Shown piece after piece: positions 52,082 to 61,942 of a DNA stretch of 64,000 bases (position 1 is its first letter; each line of letters begins with the position of its first letter). The notes below the pieces were generated by a model. The model was not told the origin of the DNA and made no database searches. It saw only the letters and a program-made list of their open reading frames with translations. The stretch is taken from NCBI RefSeq assembly GCF_024138165.1, contig NZ_CP100000.1:2356001-2420000 (forward strand), given 5' to 3'. This stretch comes from Halorussus vallis. Lineage in GTDB: Archaea > Halobacteriota > Halobacteria > Halobacteriales > Haladaptataceae. Both the position numbers and the translations under genes were made by a program.

Positions 52082-52504
52082 TCAGGACGCCGCCTCGGTC
52101 GCGGCCGAACCTCTAGGTCGTCCCACCGTCAGGAGGACGGCCGCGACCAGCATGAGGAGTCCGAACGGGAGGACGTACAGCCCCACGCTGAAGAGGCTAA
52201 TTCCGGCGAAGAGGGTCCCGGCTATCGCGACCGCCCAGACGCTTCCCAGCTTCCGGGTTCGAACCCAGTACCCGCCGGCAAGCGCGGCCGCGAGTAGCAC
52301 CAGCGCCCAGAACAGGATGACCGGCGCGTTGGCGGCCTCCAGACTCCCCGAGAGGTGCGGCACGCCGTCGAAGACGACGTACGGGAGGACCGACGTCCAG
52401 AGCAGTCCGACGGCCCCGGCGATACCCGCCGCCGCCGCGAGCAGTCCGACGACCCCGCCGAGCGTCGCCGGCCACGTGCCGGCGGACTTGAATCCGGGTG
52501 ACAT
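52082..52504 (-). CDS. Four-helix membrane protein, function unknown
   Basis: 140 residues, ATG 52504 (MSPGFKSAGTWPATLGG), chosen because the minus-strand TATA CTTATATGAGG (52527-52536) sits about 28 bases upstream, giving a leaderless transcript; longer frames begin inside the promoter. Helices: VVGLLAAAAGIAGAVGLLW, APVILFWALVLLAAALAGGY, VWAVAIAGTLFAGISLFSVG and LPFGLLMLVAAVLLTVG. Polar, disordered C-terminus. Divergent from leuS, with 141 bp between. Confidence 0.72.
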   Translation of the reverse strand: MSPGFKSAGTWPATLGGVVGLLAAAAGIAGAVGLLWTSVLPYVVFDGVPHLSGSLEAANAPVILFWALVLLAAALAGGYWVRTRKLGSVWAVAIAGTLFAGISLFSVGLYVLPFGLLMLVAAVLLTVGRPRGSAATEAAS

Positions 52505-52645
52505 CGAGCTGAATGCTTGCTCCGCCCTCATATAAGCGTTCTCACCGTTCCGGGGGTGACGCACCTCGGCACCGTCGCCGCCTGACAGGTCGACCAGTCA
52601 GGTGCGACCCCTCTTTTCTTCCCGGTTCGTACCGTTACGCGTTCC

Positions 52646-55573
52646 ATGGACTACGACCCGCGAGAAATCGAGCGGGAGTGGCAGGACCGCTGGGCGCGGG
52701 AGGGTCGATACGAGGCCGACCCGCCCGCGGAGACGGACGCCGAAGCCGACGAGGACGCCACCTTCGTCACCGTCCCCTACCCCTACCCCAGCGGCGGGAT
52801 GCACATCGGCCACGCCCGTACCTACACCGTCCCGGACGTGTACGCCCGTTACCGCCGTTTGCAGGGCGACAACGTCCTGTTCCCGCTCGCCTGGCACGTC
52901 ACCGGCACGCCCATCGTCGGCGCCGTCGAGCGACTGAAGAAGCGCGAGGAAGACCAGATGTCGGTCCTCCGGGACACCTACGGCGTCCCGGAGGAGACGC
53001 TGGCCGACCTGGAGACGCCGATGGGGTTCGCCCGCTACTTCGTCGAGGAGCACTACAAGAAGAACATGAAGGCGCTGGGGCTGTCCATCGACTGGCGCCG
53101 GGAGTTCACCACCAACGACGACCGCTATTCGAAGTTCGTCACCTGGCAGTACGAGACGCTCAAAGAGCGGGGCCTGCTGGAGAAGGGCCTGCACCCCGTG
53201 AAGTTCTGCACGAACGAGCGCAACCCGGTCACGACTCACGACTTGCTGGAGGGCGAGGAGGCGGAGTTCCAGGAGTACACGCTCGTCAAGTTCCGCGCGT
53301 CGCGAAGCGACGCGGACCGGACGAGCGGCGACGAGCCGCGAGACGCCGACGGCGAGGGCGCGGTCTATCCGATGGCGACACTGCGACCCGAGACGGTTCG
53401 CGGCGTGACCAACGCCTTCGTGAACCCCGACGCCGAGTACGTCAGCGCCACCGTCGACGGAGAAGCGTGGGTCGTGAGCGCCGATGCCGCCGAGAAACTC
53501 GAACTCCAGGCTCACGACGTCGAAGTCGAGGACGAGTTCTCGGGCGCCGACCTGGTGGGCGGTCGAGTCTCGAACCCCGTCACCGGCGAGAACGTCCTGC
53601 TGCTGCCGGCGTCGTTCGTCGACTCCGACAACGCGACGGGCGTGGTGATGTCGGTGCCCGCCCACAGCCCCGACGACTACGTTGCGCTCCGGGAGGCGCA
53701 GGCCGACGCCGACGAACTCGCCGACTACGGCGTCGACCCCGACGAAGTCCGGGCCATCGAACCGAAGTCGATTCTGGACGTGGAGGGGTACGGCGAGGTA
53801 CCGGCACGAGACGCCGTCGAAACCGCGGGAATCGAGGGGAGCGACGACCCTGACCTCCACGAGGTGACCGCCGACCTCTACCAGGCGGAGTTCCACAAGG
53901 GTCGCCTCCGCGAGGTGTACGGCGAGTACGCCGGCGGAGTCGTCGAGGAGGTCCGCGACGAACTGAGAGCCGACTACGAGTCCCGGGGCGCGTTCGGGTC
54001 GATGTACGAGTTCAGCGAGGAGGTCGTCTGCCGGTGCGGCGGCGACGTCGAGGTCGCCGAACAGGAGACGTGGTTCCTGCGGTACGACGACGAGGGGTGG
54101 AAGGCGAAGGCCCACGAGGCGGTCGCGCAACTCGACGCCATCCCGGAAAACACCCGCGAGCAGTACGACCACACCGTCGACTGGCTCAACGAGTGGCCGG
54201 CCATCCGCAACTACGGACTGGGCACCCGCCTGCCGTGGGACGAGGAGTTCGTCATCGAACCGCTGTCGGACTCGACCATCTACATGGCCTACTACACCGT
54301 CGCCCACCGCCTGCGGGACGTGCCGGTCGAGGACCTCGACCGGGAGTTCTTCGACACGCTCTTTTATGGTCCCGAGAGCGTCGATTCTCCCGACGAAACC
54401 GCGCTCGAACTCCGCGAGGAGTGGGACTACTGGTATCCGGTCGACTACCGGTGTTCGGGCAACGACCTCATCAGCAACCACCTGACCTTCTTCCTGTTCC
54501 ACCACGCCGAACTGTTCGAGCCGCCGAAGTGGCCCGAGGGCATCACCGTGATGGGGATGGGCTTGCTGGAGGGCGAGAAGATGTCGTCCTCGAAGGGCCA
54601 CGTCGTCCTGCCGAGTGACGCCATCGAGGAGTACGGCGCCGACACGGTCCGGTTCTTCCTGCTGAACTCCGCGGAACCGTGGCAGGACTACGACTGGCGG
54701 GCCGACCAGGTCCGGTCGACCCACGACCAGTTGGCGCGGTTCTGGTCGCGGGCGAACGAGATTATCGAGGAGGACGACGTGCGAGACGGCGACGAGACAC
54801 CCGACTTGAAGCGCGCCGACCGCTGGCTCCTGTCGAAACTCCAGTCGACGGTGCGCGACACCACCGACGCCCTGGAGCGGTTCGAAACCCGGACCGCCAG
54901 CCAGACCGCCTTCTACAACTTCGAGGAGCACCTGAAGTGGTACCGCAAGCGGGCCGACCTCGATAGGCCGGGCGCGTCGTGGACCCTGCGGGAGGTCCTC
55001 CGGACCCGCCTCCGCCTGCTGGAACCGTTCGTCCCCTACCTGACCAACGAACTGTCCGAGCGACTCGAAGGCGTCCCGGCCGAGGACGCCGACTGGCCCG
55101 AACCTGACCCCGAGTTCGAGAGCGTCCGGACCGAAGTCGAGGAGTCGCTGGTCGCCGACCTGACCGAGGACGTCCGGGACATCGTCGGCGTGACCGACGC
55201 CGACCCCGAGACGATTCGGGTGTACGTCGCCGCCGACTGGAAGCGCACCGTGCTCGACGAGGTCGTTCAGACCGGCCCCGACGTGGGCGCGGTGATGGGG
55301 AAGGTGATGCAGCACGAGGGCCTGCGCGAGCGCGGGAACGAGGTCAACGACCTCGTCCAGGACCTCGTGTCGGTCGTCCGCGAGCGCCCCGACGACGAAG
55401 TCGAGGCGCTGACCGCGGTGGACGAACGCGCCGTCTACGAGGACGCCCGGCGGTTCCTCGAACGCGAGTTCGACGCCGAGGTCGAGATCTACGAGGAGGG
55501 CGAGGAGGCCTACGACCCCGCCGAGAAGGCCGGGAACGCCGCGCCGCTCCGGCCCGCGGTTCACCTGGAGTGA
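52646..55573 (+). CDS. leuS: Leucyl-tRNA synthetase
   Basis: Class I synthetase charging tRNA-Leu, 975 residues, the archaeal/eukaryotic-like length. Signature HIGH motif in PYPSGGMHIGHARTYTV, KMSKS motif in GEKMSSSKGHVVLPSDAIEE, CP1 editing domain around residues 200-420 including RPETVRGVTNAFVNPDAEYV and DNATGVVMSVPAHSPDDYVA, and the anticodon-binding helical region from about WLLSKLQSTVRDTTDALERF. The long acidic insertion DRTSGDEPRDADGEGAV in the editing domain is a halophilic feature. ATG 52646 fits the family start MDYDPREIEREWQDRW. Single gene. Confidence 0.96.
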   Translation: MDYDPREIEREWQDRWAREGRYEADPPAETDAEADEDATFVTVPYPYPSGGMHIGHARTYTVPDVYARYRRLQGDNVLFPLAWHVTGTPIVGAVERLKKREEDQMSVLRDTYGVPEETLADLETPMGFARYFVEEHYKKNMKALGLSIDWRREFTTNDDRYSKFVTWQYETLKERGLLEKGLHPVKFCTNERNPVTTHDLLEGEEAEFQEYTLVKFRASRSDADRTSGDEPRDADGEGAVYPMATLRPETVRGVTNAFVNPDAEYVSATVDGEAWVVSADAAEKLELQAHDVEVEDEFSGADLVGGRVSNPVTGENVLLLPASFVDSDNATGVVMSVPAHSPDDYVALREAQADADELADYGVDPDEVRAIEPKSILDVEGYGEVPARDAVETAGIEGSDDPDLHEVTADLYQAEFHKGRLREVYGEYAGGVVEEVRDELRADYESRGAFGSMYEFSEEVVCRCGGDVEVAEQETWFLRYDDEGWKAKAHEAVAQLDAIPENTREQYDHTVDWLNEWPAIRNYGLGTRLPWDEEFVIEPLSDSTIYMAYYTVAHRLRDVPVEDLDREFFDTLFYGPESVDSPDETALELREEWDYWYPVDYRCSGNDLISNHLTFFLFHHAELFEPPKWPEGITVMGMGLLEGEKMSSSKGHVVLPSDAIEEYGADTVRFFLLNSAEPWQDYDWRADQVRSTHDQLARFWSRANEIIEEDDVRDGDETPDLKRADRWLLSKLQSTVRDTTDALERFETRTASQTAFYNFEEHLKWYRKRADLDRPGASWTLREVLRTRLRLLEPFVPYLTNELSERLEGVPAEDADWPEPDPEFESVRTEVEESLVADLTEDVRDIVGVTDADPETIRVYVAADWKRTVLDEVVQTGPDVGAVMGKVMQHEGLRERGNEVNDLVQDLVSVVRERPDDEVEALTAVDERAVYEDARRFLEREFDAEVEIYEEGEEAYDPAEKAGNAAPLRPAVHLE

Positions 55574-55747
55574 ACCGGAACGGGACGCAGTTCGTCCTCG
55601 CGCGCCGTCTCCGACGATTCCTTCGGACGAAAAACAAATAAACTGGACCTGTTCGCGGTGTTTCCAGACAACCGGAGATTATAATGGATTTCTACCGACT
55701 ATTTATCGGAAATTATGTGGGTTATGGTGTAGAATTCTTGTGAACGG

Positions 55748-57193
55748 ATGTCATCGGAGCACTCGGTACGGTCGGACGACGGACGAAATCGCTTCGTCTA
55801 CGTGACCGCCGCGCTCGCCGCGCTGAACGGACTCCTGTTCGGGTTCGACACGGGCATCATCTCCGGCGCGTTCCTGTTCATCAAGCGCACCTTCGAGATG
55901 TCGTCGCTGTTCGGCGTCCCGATGGACCCGTCGCTCGTCGGCGGACTGGTCGTCAGCGGGGCGCTGGTCGGCGCCATCGTCGGGGCGGCGCTCGGCGGGA
56001 CGCTCGCCGACCGCATCGGTCGTCGTCGGCTCATTCTCGTCGGGGCGGTGGTGTTCTTCGTCGGGTCGTTCATCATGGCCGTCGCGCCCAACGTCGAGGT
56101 GCTGCTGGTCGGGCGCGTCGTCGACGGCGTGGCCATCGGCTTCGCCTCGATGGTCGGCCCGCTGTACATCTCCGAGATTTCGCCGCCGAAGATACGCGGG
56201 TCGCTCGTCTCGCTCAACCAACTCGCGGTCACGACCGGCATCCTCGTCTCGTACTTCGTGAACTACGCCTTCGCCGACGCGGGCGCGTGGCGGTGGATGC
56301 TCGGCACCGGGATGGTGCCCGCGCTCGTGCTCGCGGTGGCGATGGTGTTCATGCCCGAGAGCCCCCGATGGCTCGTCGAGCAGGGCCGCGAGTCGGACGC
56401 CCGCGACGTGCTCGCCCGCACGCGGAGCGAGGACCGAATCGACGACGAGATGTCCGAAATCGAACGGACCGCCCAGGCCCAGGAGGACACCGGCCTCTCG
56501 GACCTCCTCGAATCGTGGATTCGACCCGCGCTCGTCGTCGGAGTCGGACTCGCCGTCTTCCAGCAGGTCACCGGCATCAACACGGTCATCTACTACGCGC
56601 CGACCATCCTCGAATCGACCGGCTTCGGGAGTTCGGTTTCCATCCTCGCAACGGTCGGCATCGGCGTCGTCAACGTCGCCACGACCGTCGCGGCGGTCCT
56701 GCTCGTCGACCGGAAGGGCCGCCGCCCGCTCCTGCTCGCTGGCGTCGCGGGCATGACCGTGACGCTCGTCGTCCTCGGGGCGGCGTTCCACCTGCCGGGG
56801 CTGTCGGGGGTCGTAGGCTGGGTCGCGACCGGGAGCCTGATGCTCTACGTCGCGTGCTTCGCCATCGGACTCGGCCCGGTGTTCTGGCTGCTCATCTCTG
56901 AAATCTACCCGCTGAAGGTCCGCGGGACGGCGATGGGCGTCGTCACCGTCGCCAACTGGGCGGCCAACCTCGCCGTCTCGCTGACGTTCCCGATGCTCGT
57001 CGACGCCATCGCCAAGTCCGGCACCTTCTGGCTGTACGCGGTCTTGAGCGCCGCTGCGCTGGCGTTCACGTACTTCCTGGTGCCCGAGACGAAGGGTCGG
57101 TCGCTGGAGGACATCGAGTCGGACCTGCGGGAGAAGGCGCTCGGCGGCGCGAGCGCGGTCGGCGACCGGCCGTCGGAAGAGCGGGCCGACTGA
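55748..57193 (+). CDS. Sugar porter family MFS transporter
   Basis: H+-coupled sugar or polyol symporter (MFS sugar porter subfamily), 481 residues with twelve predicted helices. GLLFGFDTGIISGAFLFI in helix 1, the loop 2-3 motif GGTLADRIGRRRLI, PESPRWLVEQGRESDA after helix 6, the central loop, QQVTGINTVIYYAPTILEST in helix 7, DRKGRRPLLL in loop 8-9 and the C-terminal PETKGRSLEDIE. Sugar not predictable; xylose, glucose and inositol transporters share these motifs. Promoter-like ACTATTTATCGG near 55698. Confidence 0.92.
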   Translation: MSSEHSVRSDDGRNRFVYVTAALAALNGLLFGFDTGIISGAFLFIKRTFEMSSLFGVPMDPSLVGGLVVSGALVGAIVGAALGGTLADRIGRRRLILVGAVVFFVGSFIMAVAPNVEVLLVGRVVDGVAIGFASMVGPLYISEISPPKIRGSLVSLNQLAVTTGILVSYFVNYAFADAGAWRWMLGTGMVPALVLAVAMVFMPESPRWLVEQGRESDARDVLARTRSEDRIDDEMSEIERTAQAQEDTGLSDLLESWIRPALVVGVGLAVFQQVTGINTVIYYAPTILESTGFGSSVSILATVGIGVVNVATTVAAVLLVDRKGRRPLLLAGVAGMTVTLVVLGAAFHLPGLSGVVGWVATGSLMLYVACFAIGLGPVFWLLISEIYPLKVRGTAMGVVTVANWAANLAVSLTFPMLVDAIAKSGTFWLYAVLSAAALAFTYFLVPETKGRSLEDIESDLREKALGGASAVGDRPSEERAD

Positions 57194-57292
57194 GTCCCCG
57201 GCGACCTGCCGTAGCGTCCCTGCCGTGACGGCCGAACTGACCGACGCCGACCGCCGAAAACGCTTACCTTCCGGTCGTCGATAGGACGGGGT

Positions 57293-57559
57293 ATGAGTCA
57301 GGGGGCTTCCGACGCGGGCGCCGAGAGCGCAGTACCCGAACCGGTGAAGAAGGCGATGCGGACGGTGACGCCGCCGTTCCGCGGACGGCCGGACGCCGAG
57401 ATGACGGTGATCGGCACCGCGTACTTTCTGGGACTCGTCATCCTGCTGATTCCGCTGTTGCCGTTTCTCGTGATCGTGTGGCTCGTCTCGAAGGTGATGG
57501 GCGTGTTCGCGAAGAAGGCGCCGACCGAGCAGGTGACCGAGCGACTGCCGGGGCGGTAG
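57293..57559 (+). CDS. Small membrane protein, conserved in haloarchaea by appearance
   Basis: 88 residues: MSQGASDAGAESAVPEPVKK, then RTVTPPFRGRPDAEMTVIG, a single long or re-entrant hydrophobic segment (YFLGLVILLIPLLPFLVIVW, LVSKVMGVF) and a polar tail. The region around PPFRGRPDAEM looks strongly constrained and precedes the helix. Function unknown. 25 bp from the convergent cyclodeaminase-like gene. Confidence 0.75.
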   Translation: MSQGASDAGAESAVPEPVKKAMRTVTPPFRGRPDAEMTVIGTAYFLGLVILLIPLLPFLVIVWLVSKVMGVFAKKAPTEQVTERLPGR

Positions 57560-57584
57560 AAGGAGCGTTCGGCGCGGCGCGGCT

Positions 57585-58580
57585 TTACTCGACTTCCGAC
57601 CCGATGAGGTCGAAGGGGTAGCCGTTGTCGTTGTCGTCGGCGTGCTCGTAGACGACGTGGGCCGCGGCCACGTCCTGGATGGCGAGGCCCGTGGAGTCGA
57701 AGACGGTGATGCCGTCGTCGGCGGTCCTGCCTTCGAGGTCGCCGACCACGATGTTGCCGAGTTCGCCGTAGATGTCGTCGTCGGTCAGGACGCCCTCGTG
57801 GTACGGGACGTTGATCTCGCCCGAGTGGGTGGTCTGGGCGTGGTCGTCGATGACGAGTTTGGCGTCGAGCAGAATTTGGTCGGCGAGTTCGTGCTTGCCC
57901 TCGGCGTCGGCGCCCATCGCGTTGACGTGGGTGCGCTCGCCGATGGCCTTGCGGGAGACGATGGGCTTTTCGACCGGCGTCACGGTCGAGAGCACGTCGC
58001 ACTGGGCGGCCTCCTCGATGGACCCCGCGCGGACGTCGAAGTCGGCCTCGAAGTAGTCGATGAAGTCGGCGACGGCCTCCTCGTCGGGGTCGCTGACGAC
58101 GACCTCCTCGATGGGTCGGACCGTCGAGACGGCCTCGACCTGGGTGTACGACTGGACGCCCGCGCCGACGACGCCCATCGAGGTGGCGTCCTCGACCGCG
58201 AGGTGGTCGGTGGCGACGGCGGCGGCCGCGCCGGTCCGCTTCATCGTGAGTTCGGTGCCGTCCATGATGGCGAGCGGGAAGGCGGTTTCGGGGTCGGAGT
58301 AGACCATCGTGCCCATCACGGTCGGGAGGTCGAACCTGTCGGGGTTGTCGGGGTGGACGTTGACCCACTTGATGCCGGCGGCGTCCCAGTCCTCGGCTTC
58401 GAGGTAGGCCGGCATCGAGCGGAAGTCACCGTTGTACTGCGGGAGGTCGATGTAGGATTTGGCGGGCATCTGTGCGTTCCCACGGGCGTACGCGGCGAAC
58501 GCGTCCTCGACGGCCCGGATGACCTCCTCCATCTGCGTGTTCTCGTCGACGGCGTCCTGGTTCAGCAACAGCGTGTCCAT
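57585..58580 (-). CDS. ala: Ornithine cyclodeaminase / alanine dehydrogenase family
   Basis: NAD(P)-dependent enzyme of the OCD/mu-crystallin family, 331 residues. Substrate side: RSMPAYLEAEDWDAAGIKWV and MDGTELTMKRTGAAAAVATD, the signature with Lys and Arg. NAD side: VGVVGAGVQSYTQVEAVST-like fold (SMGVVGAGVQSYTQVEA) with SDPDEEAVADF, then NAMGADAEGKHELADQILLD and the C-terminal FDSTGLAIQDVAAAHVVYE. Archaeal members act as L-alanine dehydrogenase rather than cyclodeaminase, which is the likelier role here. ATG 58580; upstream CCACTATAAATTACC (minus TATA TTTATAGTGG) gives a short or no leader. Confidence 0.88.
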   Translation of the reverse strand: MDTLLLNQDAVDENTQMEEVIRAVEDAFAAYARGNAQMPAKSYIDLPQYNGDFRSMPAYLEAEDWDAAGIKWVNVHPDNPDRFDLPTVMGTMVYSDPETAFPLAIMDGTELTMKRTGAAAAVATDHLAVEDATSMGVVGAGVQSYTQVEAVSTVRPIEEVVVSDPDEEAVADFIDYFEADFDVRAGSIEEAAQCDVLSTVTPVEKPIVSRKAIGERTHVNAMGADAEGKHELADQILLDAKLVIDDHAQTTHSGEINVPYHEGVLTDDDIYGELGNIVVGDLEGRTADDGITVFDSTGLAIQDVAAAHVVYEHADDNDNGYPFDLIGSEVE

Positions 58581-58664
58581 ACCCGAACAGTTCGTCCGCC
58601 TCCACTATAAATTACCTAAAACGGTGTCGAATCGTGCAGGGTTTGCCATGCAAATTCCCGGAGT

Positions 58665-59033
58665 TCAACACTCCCCTTCGCCGAAGGCGATTTCGTCGGA
58701 CCGGACGCGGACCGTGAGATGGTTGCAGTCGGTCACGTGCCACTCGTGGCTCGCGGCCGGCGTTCCGTCAATGGCTACCGTCAAGTCGTACGTACCGTAC
58801 TCGGCGAGGTTCTCGATGGTGTTCTCCCCCGGCGTGAGTCTGTGTCGCGTGGAACTGACCGTCTCGCCGTCGGGGAGGGCGACGACGACGTCCGCGGAAA
58901 CTGGACCGTCCGTCTCGTTTATCGCGGTGAGGTCGTTGGCGCGCGGGTCGTGATTCGAGCGGAGACTCGCACAGCCTGCGAGAACCGCCGTCGTCAGCGC
59001 GGCGGACTTCCGGAGGAACGGGCGGCGTCGCAT
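58665..59033 (-). CDS. Tat-type lipoprotein, function unknown
   Basis: 122 residues. Twin-arginine-like signal RRRPFLRKSAALTTAVLAGC with a lipobox LAGC (Cys20 or so), so a haloarchaeal Tat lipoprotein anchored outside. The mature part is a beta sandwich-like sequence (VSADVVVALPDGETVSSTRH, YGTYDLTVAIDGTPAASHEW) ending FGEGEC. Start at ATG 59033, as the longer frame adds non-signal residues. Divergent from the 59172 gene. Confidence 0.75.
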   Translation of the reverse strand: MRRRPFLRKSAALTTAVLAGCASLRSNHDPRANDLTAINETDGPVSADVVVALPDGETVSSTRHRLTPGENTIENLAEYGTYDLTVAIDGTPAASHEWHVTDCNHLTVRVRSDEIAFGEGEC

Positions 59034-59171
59034 ATCGGGACCCTGGTTCGTCGTCACGAAATTCTTTGCGTGTGACGTCTCTCTCGCGGTCGGTACTCGC
59101 TTCAACTTCACTCTCGTCTGCACCGCCCCAACACGCTCTCCTGGCTGGAAACCGTACGTTCGCGCGATACC

Positions 59172-59729
59172 ATGGACGACTCGCTCTACTCGAGTCTTCC
59201 CCGGCGAATCCGACACCGAATCGGTCCCGTCGTCGACCGAATCGCCCGTCGAGTCGGCCAACCGGACTACCGCGTCCGGCCCGCGGGATACGTCGGAACC
59301 GTCCACCGTTCGATTGACGACGTCGAATCGACGCTACGCGACGGGGGGTTCGTCTGGGACCCGATGAGCCTGTACCACTACACGCCGGCGGGCAGCACCA
59401 CCGACGGAAGCTGGGTGTACCGGCCGTCGCGGTTCGCCGACCGACAGCTACACGTCGTGCTCTTCGCCCAGACCGAGAATCGCATCGACCTCTACGCCCA
59501 CGAGGAGTACAACTGGAAGCGCCATCCGTTAAAGCACGCCGCGGAAGAGGACATCCGCCGCCACGAGGGGTCCGCCGAGATGCGCCGGTGGCTGGAGAAG
59601 CGAGGGATCGCGTACGAGTCCGAACCGAAGATAGTTCGCAGAGCCGAACAGGTCGTCGAACGATTTCGAGAGCGCATCCGCGGACGTGACTTTGCCCCGC
59701 TGTTCGGCCTTTGGGGCGGGACGCGATAG
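59172..59729 (+). CDS. Conserved hypothetical cytosolic protein
   Basis: 185 residues rich in Arg and aromatic residues: PDYRVRPAGYVGTVHRSIDD, FVWDPMSLYHYTPAGSTTDG, SRFADRQLHVVLFAQTENRI, HEEYNWKRHPLKHAAEEDIR, then a helical C-terminus. No known domain recognised; the ordered pattern suggests a folded alpha/beta protein. Codon bias normal for the window. ATG 59172. After it (59730-59948) is a stretch without a gene that contains small repeats only. Confidence 0.7.
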   Translation: MDDSLYSSLPRRIRHRIGPVVDRIARRVGQPDYRVRPAGYVGTVHRSIDDVESTLRDGGFVWDPMSLYHYTPAGSTTDGSWVYRPSRFADRQLHVVLFAQTENRIDLYAHEEYNWKRHPLKHAAEEDIRRHEGSAEMRRWLEKRGIAYESEPKIVRRAEQVVERFRERIRGRDFAPLFGLWGGTR

Positions 59730-59948
59730 CGGCCTGCGTTCTTTCTGTCGGGTGTCGGGACGACCCTCGTCCGCGAACGATCGGTGGTAAAATTCGAAAG
59801 AAGCAGGAACTTGGTCGGGAAGACGATTCGACGCGTTGACCTCGGCGGCCGAGTGCGGTCGAACGGTGCGGCGGTGGTCGGGAACGGGCGTGAGTGGGCT
59901 ACTGCCTATCTTACATCGGCTACGTCGAGCGGAGCTCGACGGCCTATG

Positions 59949-59971
59949 AAAATCGGTCGAAGACCGATTTT
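59949..59971 (-). terminator. Thermosome gene terminator hairpin
   Basis: On the minus strand AAAATCGGTC, loop TTC, GACCGATTTT; the left arm includes the stop codon and the right arm ends in a T-run. Confidence 0.65.
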
Positions 59972-61622
59972 ACATAGCGCCGCCCATACCGCCCATGCCG
60001 CCCATGCCGCCGCCCATGCCGCCGGCGCCGCCCTCGTCGTCGCCCTTGTCGGTCGACAGGTCGCCGGCCGAGATGATGTCGTCGATTTTCAGCACGAGGT
60101 TCGCGGCCTCGGTGGCACTGGAGATGGCCTGCTCCTTCGAGTGGGCGGGTTCGACGACGCCCGCCTCGAAGGTGTCCTGCACGTCGCCGCTGAACACGTC
60201 CAGACCGGCGCGCTGGTCGCCGTCGTCGTGGGCCGCGCGCAGGTCGACGAGCGTGTCGATGGAGTCCAGGCCGGCGTTCTCCGCGAGAACGCGGGGGACG
60301 AGTTCGAGCGAGTCGGCGAACGCCTCGACCGCGAGCTGTTCGCGGCCCTCGACGGAGTCGGCGTAGTCGCGGAGACGACCCGCGACCTCGACCTCAATGG
60401 CACCGCCGCCCGCGACGACGCGGCCGTCGGAGACGGTCTGGGCGACGACGTCGAGCGCGTCGGTGACGCCGCGCTCGAGTTCGTCGACCACGTGGTCGGT
60501 CGAGCCGCGCAGGAGGAGGGTGACGCCGTGGCTGTCCTCGCCCTCGACGTAGAACAGTTCGTCGCTCTCGTCGCGAGTGACGCTACCGTGGCCGAGGTCC
60601 TCGGCGGAGGCGCTGTCGAGGTCCGAGACGACGTTCGCACCCAGGACCTCCTTCAGGAAGCCGACGTCGCTCTTCTTGACGCGCCGGACCGCGAGGATGC
60701 CCTCCTTCGCGAGGTAGTGCTGGGCCATGTCGTCGATGCCCTTCTGGCAGAAGACGACGTCGGCGCCGGTGTCGACGATCTGCTGGACCTTCTCCTTGAG
60801 CTGAGCCTCTTCCTGGTCGAGGAAGCTCTGGAGCTGGTCGGGGTTGTCGATGCTGACGCTGGTGTCGACGTCCGTCTCCTCGATCTCGACGGCCTCGTTG
60901 AGCAGGAGGATGTCGGCGTCCTCGACGCTCTTGGGCATGTTGTCGTGGACGGGGTCCTTGCTGATGACCGCGCCCTTGAGGAGTTCGGACTCGCCGGCCG
61001 AGCGACCCGTCTGGGTCTCGGTCTTGATGAACTCGAGGTCGACCGTGCCCTCGACGGTGACCTGCTGGACCGCGTCGACGATGATCTGGCTGAGCGCCTC
61101 CTTGTTGAGTTCGGCGCCCTTGCCGGTCATCGACGTCTCGGCGACCTTGCGGAGGAGGTCCTCGTCGTCGGGGTCGACGTTCTCGGCGACGTTGTTGACC
61201 TCTTCGCGGGCCTTCTCGCTGGCGAGGTGGAAGCCCTTGATGATGGCGGTCGGGTGGATGTCCTGTTCGAGGAGGTCCTCGGCGTTCTTGAGGAGTTCAC
61301 CGGTCACCGCGACGGCGGTCGTGGTGCCGTCGCCCGCTTCGTCCTCCTGTGTCTCGGCGACCTCGATGATCATCTCGGCCGTCGGGTTGTCGATGTCCAT
61401 CTCCTGGAGGATGGTGACGCCGTCGTTCGTGATGGTGACGTCTCCCATCGAGTCGACGAGCATCTTGTCCATCCCTTTCGGGCCGAGGGTGGAGCGAACC
61501 GCGTCCGCGACAGCGCGGGCCGCGGTGATGTTGTGCTCCTGGGCGTCCTTGTCCTTGACGCGCTGGGACTCCTCGGACATTACGATCATCGGCTGGCCTT
61601 GCATTCGACCTCGCTGACTCAT
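59970..61622 (-). CDS. thsB: Thermosome subunit (group II chaperonin)
   Basis: ATP-driven ring chaperonin subunit, 550 residues. LGPKGMDKMLVDSMGDVTIT and NDGVTILQEMDIDNPTAEMI near the N-terminus, DEAGDGTTTAVAVTGELLKN (ATP site), the apical domain with its lid, VVAGGGAIEVEVAGRL and the C-terminal GGM repeats (AGGMGGGMGGMGGMGGAM). Which paralogue (alpha, beta, gamma) cannot be told from one sequence; the symbol is a guess. Minus-strand TATA TTTATATAGAAG (61646-61660) lies about 30 bases upstream; heat inducibility is expected for this family. Confidence 0.94.
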   Translation of the reverse strand: MSQRGRMQGQPMIVMSEESQRVKDKDAQEHNITAARAVADAVRSTLGPKGMDKMLVDSMGDVTITNDGVTILQEMDIDNPTAEMIIEVAETQEDEAGDGTTTAVAVTGELLKNAEDLLEQDIHPTAIIKGFHLASEKAREEVNNVAENVDPDDEDLLRKVAETSMTGKGAELNKEALSQIIVDAVQQVTVEGTVDLEFIKTETQTGRSAGESELLKGAVISKDPVHDNMPKSVEDADILLLNEAVEIEETDVDTSVSIDNPDQLQSFLDQEEAQLKEKVQQIVDTGADVVFCQKGIDDMAQHYLAKEGILAVRRVKKSDVGFLKEVLGANVVSDLDSASAEDLGHGSVTRDESDELFYVEGEDSHGVTLLLRGSTDHVVDELERGVTDALDVVAQTVSDGRVVAGGGAIEVEVAGRLRDYADSVEGREQLAVEAFADSLELVPRVLAENAGLDSIDTLVDLRAAHDDGDQRAGLDVFSGDVQDTFEAGVVEPAHSKEQAISSATEAANLVLKIDDIISAGDLSTDKGDDEGGAGGMGGGMGGMGGMGGAM

Positions 61623-61942
61623 GGTTCAGTAGAAGATATGATTGCCCTTCTATATAAAACTTTACTCCGACGGTCGAACCCGCGGTTTTACTGTCTAGAA
61701 TCGAAGCCCGTAATATCGCTTGCAGGCGTCGGGTACCCCTCCATTCCCGTGCGAATGGTTAGCAAGAGGCTGGACGGCCGCCGGACTCGGTTCGGTCGGG
61801 TTTATATGCCTTCGTCCTCCGGGCGCGCTACCCGTCGTTGCGTCACTTGCATTCCCTGCGCATTGAGTTGTTTAAACCCCGCCCGTTAACTCGCCGGAGA
61901 GACATGCAGCCGAAACTGTGCGTCGGTAACTCGCTCGAAAAA
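61623..61942. other. Intergenic region between thermosome and tRNA-Ser
   Basis: 320 bases without a gene. It holds the minus-strand thermosome promoter (TATA near 61646-61660). A plus-strand TATA-like GGTTTATATGCC at 61798-61809 has no recognisable gene after it, and the palindrome GTTTAAAC lies at about 61870. Nothing else seen. Confidence 0.5.

Noticed and set aside
52598-55564. 988-codon frame opposite leuS
   Set aside because: Mirror of the leuS codon pattern (GC-rich third positions); no domain, and leuS is complete on the plus strand.
61798-61809. Plus-strand TATA-like GGTTTATATGCC
   Set aside because: No gene or structured RNA follows it; left as an unexplained promoter-like site only.
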